Source of the DNA: Bacteroidota bacterium | GTDB lineage: Bacteria; Bacteroidota; Bacteroidia; AKYH767-A; OLB10 | Length of the DNA: 30,748 nucleotides | Direction: 5' to 3' | Assembly (NCBI GenBank): GCA_016722525.1 | Contig: JADKJB010000002.1 | Coordinates: forward strand, 1 to 30,748 | In this document: positions 24,475 to 30,748 of the stretch, piece after piece | Layout: the number at the start of each line of letters is the position of its first letter | Numbering within the stretch: position 1 is the stretch's first letter | Program-made: the position numbers and the translations under genes | The notes under the pieces: model-generated | Databases searched by the model: none | The model's input: the letters and a program-made list of their open reading frames with translations, nothing else | Told to the model about the DNA's origin: nothing

Positions 24475-25801
24475 ATGAAAGCCAAAATACAAAAAATAAA
24501 AATTCTATTTCTTCTTGCAACCACCATCTTAATCACAAAAACAACAAGTGGTCAGTTTGTGTTTAACGGACAGCTTATCGAAAGAGGAGAATACCGCCAT
24601 GGGTATGGAAGTGCAATTGATAAAGAAGCCGATCCTGCTGCATTTATCAGCCAGCGGCTCCCGCCTGGAAGGTAGCTACAAATTAAGCAAACTGACTTTT
24701 TATACAAGCATTCAGGATGCGAGAACCTGGGGAAGCACCTCGCAGCTAAACATTTCCGACAATGCGTTTTCGCTGCACGAAGCATGGGCACACATTCAAC
24801 TCGATACTAATTTCTCACTGAAAGTTGGAAGACAGGAATTGGTATACGATAACTCACGCTTCCTTGGAAATGTTGATTGGGCACTTCAGGGAAGGTCTCA
24901 TGATTTTGCCTTGTTGAAATGGGTCAGGAAAAATACCAAAATCGATATAGGAGCCGGATATAACCAGGATGGCGAAGCTCTTTCGGGAAATATTTTGACC
25001 GTGACCAATCAGTACAAAACAGCCCTGTTATTTCGTGTGGAACAGAAATTAGAAATTTTGATTTTCTTTTCTGGTATGGAATGATGGAAGACAATATACT
25101 AAAAAAGATTCTGTGGGAAATTTAACCGATGATGAAATTCGCTATTCCCTTACCATTGGCTTGCCAACAATTCGGTACAAACTGAACAATACTACCTTCT
25201 CAGGATCGTTTTATAATCAGTCGGGGAAAGATGTGAAAAATAATACCATTAGTGCTATTGAAGCCGGTTTGCAGGTGGCTCATGTATTTAAGTTTAACGA
25301 ATCTAAAGGTACTCAGCTTAAAATCACCCTTGGCGGAGAATATCTTAGCGGTACTGCTTCTGATAACACAAGCACTACTAACAATTCCTGTGCTCCGCTT
25401 TATGGAAACAACCATATGCACAACGGTTATATGGACCAATTTTATGTAGCAGGCAGGCATGAGAATTCCGTTGGCTTAATTGATGGTTATCTGAAATTCA
25501 AATATGACTTTTCATCTTCAGCATTTATTGGCATTAATGGAAACATGTTTAATGCTGCTAACGAGGTATACAACACCACCGGTAAAATGGATTCCTACTT
25601 AGGTACCGAAATTGACTTTACTGCTGGTTATGTCCTGGATAAATCTATCTCATTCCAACTGGGCTACAGTCAGATGTTCGGGACTGCAACTATTCAGCAT
25701 TTGCAGAAAGCCAAGAATCCCGACAGCGTACAAAACTGGGCGTATTTGATGTTGATCATCCGTCCGAATTCAGATAAAAATTTATTGGACTTTATAACTA
25801 A
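24475..25801 (+). CDS. Outer-membrane porin, alginate export family-like (several frameshifts)
   Basis: ATG 24475 (7 bases after sco; an earlier ATG at 24448 lies inside sco) opens a signal peptide ending near TTSGQ. Strand-rich sequence follows: FNGQLIERGEYRHGYG and FISQR, then after a one-base insertion near 24655 RLEGSYKLSKLTFYTS and QDARTWGSTSQLN, EAWAHIQLDTNFSLKVGRQEL. Breaks at about 25025-25080 lead to VWNDGRQYTKKDSVGNLTDD, FKYDFSSSAFIGINGNMFNA and QNWAYLMLIIRPNSDK. An A-run deletion at 25776-25780 gives KKFIGLYN and a stop at 25799-25801. About 440 residues. The 'FISQR…QDxRxWG' pattern fits the AlgE-like porin family (alginate export, PF13372). Its solute is unknown; nitrite or copper passage is only a guess from context. 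Confidence 0.78.
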
Positions 25802-25827
25802 ATTAATAATTTTAAATCATAATAGCT

Positions 25828-26554
25828 ATGGAATTGACAGAATTGAAAACAATAAAAGTGGGTGACCTTGTAAAGGCCAACATCAAATCGGCTCACGTAT
25901 TCAAAAAATATGGAATAGACTTTTGCTGCGGTGGCGGGATCACGCTCGAGAAAGCCTGCGAAAAACAACATGTGAATTTACAGGTGCTTGCACAGGACCT
26001 GTTAAAGCTGGATAATGTTCCGGATGGCACACCCGATTTTGATAAAAATGGAATTGGATGTATTATGCGAATACATTGTCGATAAGCACCACTCATACGT
26101 ATCCGAAGCTATCCCGATGATACTTTCATACTCACAAAAAGTGGCACAGGTGCATGGTGCCGGGCATCCGCCTGTAATTGAAATCTGCGATCTGTTTGCG
26201 AAAGTAGCAGATGAATTAACCCATCACATGAAAAAAGAGGAGATGGTGTTATTCCCGTTTATTAAATCGCTGGTAGCCGAAAACCAATCCGGCGGTGAAG
26301 CAACTATCCCACATTTTGGGACAGTACAAAATCCCATACATGTGATGGAACAGGAACAGAGCTTGCCGGTGGATTGTTGAAGGAAATTAATTTTTTAAAC
26401 AACTACACACCACCTGATTGGGCCTGCAATACATTTAAAGCAATGTATGCAAAATTGATGAGTTCGAACAGATTTGCATATGCATGTTCATCTCGAAAAC
26501 AACATCTTGTTCCCAAAGGCTATTCAACTGGAAAGAGAACTCTCAAATAAATAA
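25828..26554 (+). CDS. ric: Iron-sulfur cluster repair protein Ric/ScdA/YtfE (four frameshifts)
   Basis: The N-terminal ScdA_N domain is intact: KVGDLVKANIKSAHVFKKYG, then DFCCGGG, the conserved double Cys. Breaks near 26044 (one A too many), 26357, 26457 and 26471 (one base missing each) reconstruct a hemerythrin-like domain: YIVDKHHSYVSEAIP, HGAGHPP, ELTHHMKKEEMVLFPFI, VMEQEHELAGGLLKEI, DLHMHVHLENNILFPKAI, ending at TAA 26552-26554; about 242 residues. The histidines and glutamates of the di-iron site are all recovered. Ric proteins repair NO-damaged iron centres and are commonly NO-induced, which fits the operon. The three-base gap to norQ supports the reconstructed end. Confidence 0.85.
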
Positions 26555-26557
26555 TTT

Positions 26558-27356
26558 ATGCTTCAGGTATTAGCAATGACCGACAACGCCCCTTCTGTTC
26601 CCTACTATAAAGCTACTGGCAAAGAGCTGGAAGTCTTTGAAAAAGTAATGAGCAATAAACTGCCATTGCTTTTAAAAGGTCCAACAGGAACTGGCAAATC
26701 CAGGTTTGTTGAATATGTAGCACATCAGGCCGGATTGAAACTACTGACAGTGAGTTGCCATGAAGAAACCTCCTCTACGGACTTAATTGGCAGATACATT
26801 ATAAAAGGCTCTGAAACTGTTTGGATTGACGGACCGCTTACTACAGCAGTTAAAAAAGGATATATTCTGTATCTGGATGAAGTAGCCGAAGCCCGTCCTG
26901 ATGTAGTTGTTGCAATACATTCACTCACCGACCACCGCAGAGAATTATACATAGACAAACTGGGTGAAACCATCAAAGCTCATAATGACTTCATGCTCAT
27001 CGCTTCTTTTAATCCAGGTTACCAGAAAGGATTTAAAGAACTAAAACCATCTACAAGACAGCGATTTGTTGCTCTTTCTTTTAACTACCCCGATCCCAAA
27101 GTAGAGACAGAAATTCTGATGAATGAAACTGGAGTTGATGAAGACACCGCAAAGAAACTGGTAAACATTGGAAATAAGATCCGCAACTTAAAAGAACTTG
27201 GCTTGACTGAAACGGCATCCACAAGATTACTCGTTGATGCAGCTAAATTAATTTGCAGTGGCCTTCCAAAGGCTGGCTGTTAAAGTGGCCGTGGTAGAAC
27301 CTCTTACTGATGAAGAAGAGGTTCTGCTTGCTCTGCTGATGCATGCAATCTATTGA
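26558..27356 (+). CDS. norQ: NorQ, MoxR-type AAA+ ATPase (one frameshift near the end)
   Basis: Walker A GPTGTGKS (41-48), Walker B YILYLDEVAEA (D107, E108), sensor 1 IASFNPGYQ, arginine finger region STRQRFVAL. This is the CbbQ/NirQ/NorQ subgroup of MoxR ATPases. The frame stops at 27283, but one missing A near 27266 joins RLAVKVAVVEPLTDEEEVLL and a stop at 27354-27356, giving about 266 residues, the family's normal length. With the VWA protein NorD it forms the chaperone that activates NorBC by metal insertion. norD starts 11 bases later. Confidence 0.92.
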
Positions 27357-27367
27357 TCTGAAAAACC

Positions 27368-29127
27368 ATGGAACTGGATGAGTATATTTTTGAAAAAGTA
27401 GCGAAATATTTCAGGCGAAGAAGAAAAAATAGTTCATCGGAAGCAGATGAATATAAAATTTCGCTGGAGGAGATACGGTCGCGTCTGATTATTATTTCCA
27501 GAGCCTTTACCGGACTTCCCATTGAAATATTTCAGGCAAAACGAGAAGGTGGTTATAAAACAATAATTATTTCCTGCCAGCATCCGTTTCACTATTTGAT
27601 TCTGCTGAAGAAAATCTCTCCTTTTATTTTTACAGGACGCTGTATCTTTCCATTCAACAGCAATTGAATCTGAACTGGAATGGCGGAGGCTCACACACAC
27701 TTATCGAATCACAGCAACAAGCCAATTTTACCGCCAAGGAAGTTTTGTGCATTTTACCAAAGGACTACCCATTGCTTTGAGCTGCATGAAAATTTCAGAA
27801 ATAAATTCATCGCCAATCACAAGTCTGGTGAAAACCTACCTGATTTTACATGGCTTTACGGAAAGTGGATGAATAACAATCCTGAAACAAAATCAGTCAA
27901 CGAACTTGAAAATTTTGGAGATACCATTAAAGCGGCAATGAAGCAGGATGCTGTTACTACAATTAAAGCCAAAGCCGTTGAGGAGATTACAAGTGTTGAA
28001 GTAGACAAGAAACAGCAAGAAGACCATGTACTAACTCACAATTTTGAAAAAGTAGGAGACTGCGGAAGAATTCGAAGGTGGGTGGCGTGATTTTGATGGC
28101 GATGATGATTTGGAAAACATCAGGATGCATTGGACGAATTAAACATGGAAATTCACGGTACGGGTGGATGACATGGTACACTCTGTTTATCAGGCAGATT
28201 TTATTGAAAACGCATCTATCTCGAAAGCAAAGAAAAGAAAAAGCTGGAATTTGCATTACTTACCCCGAATGGGATTACTCTAAAGACGTTACCGCAAGAA
28301 TTTCTGCAAGTGTTTCCGGAAAAACAATTGGCGACAAATGTATCTACTACCAAAACACAATAAAAGAACATCATACTGTACTGAGTGGCTACGCAAATGC
28401 TGACCAGCGTAAACAATAAATTATCGCAACATCGCAGACAACCCGATGGCAACGAATTCGATCTTGATGCGCTAACAGATCTCTATTGTGATGTGCATTC
28501 CTGCCATACACCATCTGATAAAATATATTTGTCGAATCGCAAACAGGAAAAAGATCTCGCCATACTATTACTCCTCGATAGCAGTCTTTCAAGCGATGGC
28601 TATTCTAACGGAAACAGGGTAATCGATGTAGAGAAACAGGTTTCTATTTTATTTGGAGAAATCATGCAAGAGTTTCAGATTAATTTTTCGGTTGCTACAT
28701 TTTTCTCGAAAACTAGAAATTATCTCAGCTATAATATCCTTAAAGATTTCAGTGAGCCGTGGAGTCATGGAAAATATAAAATCGGGGCGGCAGAACCAGT
28801 GGGTACACAAGAATTGGTGCTGCCCCTCCGACATGCGGCAATGAATTAAAAAATCAATCTGCAAAAAAATAAATGGATTATTTTATTGTCAGATGGCAAA
28901 CCTAACGACTACGACAAATATGAAGGAAAATATGGCATTAGTGATGTGAAACAAGCGCTGCGTGAATTGAATGAAAACCGCATCAATTCTTAGCACTTGC
29001 TATTGAAGCACAAGCCAGGTATTATCTGCCGCAAATGTTCGGACAAAATCATTTAAAACTCACTTCACCTAACGAATTACTCCAATCCATGGTGTTACTT
29101 TTCGAAAAAATTCGTAATAAGTCATAG
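27368..29127 (+). CDS. norD: NorD, VWA-domain NO reductase activator (many frameshifts)
   Basis: About 586 codons reconstructed from pieces in all three frames: MELDEYIFEKVAKYFRRRRK; YFLPASVSLFDSAEENLSFY; NWNGGGSHTLIESQQQANF; DFTWLYGKWMNNNPET; EEFEGGWRDFDGDDDLEN; TYPEWDY; HRRQPDGNEFDLDALTDLY; then the von Willebrand A domain with MIDAS motif DSSLSSDGYSNGNR, KWIILLSDGKPNDYDKYEGK and ALAIEAQARYYLPQMFGQNH; stop at 29125-29127. At least eight indels lie between 27558 and about 28990. The order (helical N-terminus, acidic middle, C-terminal VWA) and the position after norQ fit NorD. NorQD complexes act on cNOR in the cytoplasm and membrane. Confidence 0.85.
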
Positions 29128-29457
29128 ACGCAACACTGTTTCTTTTGAGATAAACTTTTCGCCGGGATATGCTTTATGGAAAATGTACCTCTTATCCATT
29201 TCAAAAATGGAAACAATCGGGAAATGAGATGATTCCATATATAGTACAAAACAATTCCCGGGTCGGGCTCAAACTGCGGCGGCGGCAAGAGTCTGGCTCA
29301 CATCGGTATTTACAAACCATCGACAGCGAAAGCATCAAATTTGATTATGTAAACGATATCGGTATGGGTGAACTAATCATTTTATTGCCCATATTCACTT
29401 TATCATTTCTGGGTAATGTCGTACTTATTGCTATTTTTGCAAAATACTCCATATCCT
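29128..29457. other. Unassigned stretch between norD and the propeller protein
   Basis: 330 bases. Short frames (for example 29169-29507 plus) show hydrophobic segments such as ELIILLPIFTLSFLGNVVLI, but no family I can name, and the surrounding sequence is error-rich. A broken small gene here cannot be excluded. A -7 box for the next gene lies at 29432-29439. Confidence 0.4.
29432..29439 (+). promoter_or_regulatory. -7 box of the propeller protein gene
   Basis: TATTTTTG, exact TAnnTTTG, 18 bases before ATG 29458. A -33 TTTG at the right spacing is not evident. Confidence 0.4.
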
Positions 29458-30748
29458 ATGAAGCTTTATCTTTTGTTTTTAATTTCTCTTCTTTACTTTC
29501 TCAATAACAAATGCGCAAAATGTACAATGGGCTACGCGGGCCGGTAGTGGTGGTGTGGATGTGATTCAAAAAAATGGTGAATGACGATGCCGGAAATTTG
29601 TATGTATGGGCTATAATTCTCCATCTTCTCAATTCGGCAACCTGAATGGCTGCTAATGAAGGTCAGTTTTTGCTAAAGTAGATACAGATAGCAATTATGT
29701 TTTCGTATTACAAATTTGACGCTCTTATATTGGTTCAATGTCTATCAACGATGCTAACGGGATATTGATTACGGGAGCTACCACTGGCACAAATGTCAGC
29801 GGCACCTGTTAATTTTGCTTCAAAGCGGCATAAGTGTTGGATTGCCGTTCTCTACGATACATCAAGATGAGTTGTGGATGACACCGTTAGATAACTATGC
29901 ATTTTTCAATAGTCCGAGATAATACCTATAATTTACCAGAATTTATCATTTCGGGCTGTGTTCCTCCAAATGCCGTAGTGGGGTAGTTTCTTTTTCCAAA
30001 TCAGGAACCACAAATTATTTAGCTTCCATCAATACTTCAGGAGTCATCACAAACGCGGCTTTTAATAGCCAGCTCCAACTCGCTGAATCCATTAATTGTC
30101 GCCGATACATCCGGAAATATTTATGTAACCTGTTCTTACTTTAGCAATGTGACATTTCTAATGGTCGAAACCTTGACTCTAACTTTGGTACCGATGGGTG
30201 ACTACGTCTTAAAATGTGATCCTGCCTTTAATGTTGTATGGTCAATACATGGTCAGGGGATTTTCTGAAGATAACTACTTTGTAGTGGCGTTGGTTTGAT
30301 GACTGTTTTGTCAAATCGAAATGTCGCAGGAGGTGATTTATTGGCTCCACCCTTTTCGGGAACGATACTATTATAAATTATTCAGTCAACGATTATACAA
30401 CATTTGTTATATCAATTGATCCCAATGCAAATATTCAATGGATTTCCATATCCGATGTTTACGGACCATCCATGATAGAATCCCTGATTCGTCGGGTTTT
30501 TATTTAGCAGGCACTTCGGAAAATGCTTCGTCTTTCAATGTTAATTGGAATCCATTTACAATGTCACCAAATCATGTTGCCATGTATTTGGTTAAATTCA
30601 ACTTTAATAGAAATGCATTGTAGGGAAGATCTTTTGAAACCGTACATATGAATAGCTCGTGTGTGAATCCATTAGAAGATATTGTAAGAGCAATAGTAAT
30701 AAAATTTATTTTGCCGAGATTTTATTATATCAGAAGCTGTTTTTGATA
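29458..30748 (+). CDS. Secreted SBBP-type beta-propeller protein (heavily frameshifted, 3' end uncertain)
   Basis: ATG 29458 opens a signal peptide (MKLYLLFLISLLYFL, then in the next frame SITNAQ), followed by NVQWATRAGSGGVDVIQK, the usual start of Bacteroidota SBBP-repeat proteins. Across all three frames the repeat theme 'D-x-SGN-x-YV-x-G' recurs: DDAGNLYV (about 29590), NDANGILITGA (about 29745), ADTSGNIYVTCSYFSNVTF (about 30095) and DSSGFYLAGTSENASSFN (about 30495), with AKVDTDSNYVFV and VLKCDPAFNVVWSI as propeller strands. At least ten indels are needed, so no exact protein can be given. The final 120 bases may hold the start of a C-terminal sorting domain or simply more damaged repeats. 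Surface-exposed; function unknown. Confidence 0.65.

Noticed and set aside
22650..29127. Denitrification genes as genuine pseudogenes
   Set aside because: Every break is a single-base indel, often in homopolymers, with full conservation afterwards and catalytic residues kept; error is simpler. It remains testable with reads.
1..30748. CRISPR array, tRNA, rRNA, transposase or phage genes
   Set aside because: No regularly spaced repeats, cloverleaf genes, rRNA-like stretches or mobile-element proteins seen on either strand.

Overview
The window reads as a Bacteroidota chromosome fragment (Chitinophagales/Saprospirales/Sphingobacteriales-like). The basis is AT-rich DNA, no strong Shine-Dalgarno sequences, several promoters with the phylum's -7 box TAnnTTTG, lipoproteins with Bacteroidota-style signals, a LamG protein with a T9SS-like tail, and protein families typical of that phylum. 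I see no rRNA, tRNA, CRISPR array or transposase. The genus cannot be fixed from sequence alone.

Region 1 (1-4.35 kb) holds a truncated GNAT acetyltransferase, a small C-terminal-heme c-type cytochrome, an M13 zinc metallopeptidase lipoprotein and a secreted LamG protein. Region 2 (4.4-9.9 kb, all minus strand) is a tightly packed, probably cotranscribed series in transcription order: outer-membrane barrel, YHS protein, DoxX, DinB, NRDE/TANGO2 protein, ATP-grasp ligase, LysE-type exporter, and a cupin joined to a GNAT domain. Region 3 (10.0-11.9 kb, minus) has msrB between two long perfect hairpins, a lipoprotein and a second DoxX protein. Region 4 (12.07-18.8 kb) has a Tet-type MFS transporter and an ABC-F ATPase on plus, then on minus a methyltransferase / APH-fold kinase / App1 phosphatase operon and a lipoprotein with a duplicated His/Cys motif.

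Region 5 (19.2-29.1 kb, plus) is the most coherent system: an Rrf2-family Fe-S regulator followed by a nine-gene nitrite/nitric oxide respiration operon, norC-norB-nirK(cytochrome c fusion)-nirV-sco-porin-ric-norQ-norD. NirK reduces nitrite to NO and NorBC reduces NO to N2O. NorQ and NorD activate NorBC, Sco probably handles copper, and Ric repairs NO-damaged iron centres. Two copies of a palindromic site of the form TGGATA-N4/5-TGTCC, one over the regulator's own promoter and one just before norC, look like the Rrf2 operators. No nosZ is in the window, so on this evidence the pathway ends at N2O. Region 6 (29.45 kb to the end) carries fragments of a secreted SBBP-type beta-propeller protein.

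Single-base indels break many genes, unevenly. There are about seven in the first 12.1 kb, none that I can see from 13.3 to 22.6 kb, and then more than twenty from 22.65 kb to the end, with the density rising toward the right edge. Reading frames resume with conserved sequence after every break, so I treat these as sequence errors (low-coverage contig end) rather than dead genes, and I annotate reconstructed full-length genes with the break positions stated.
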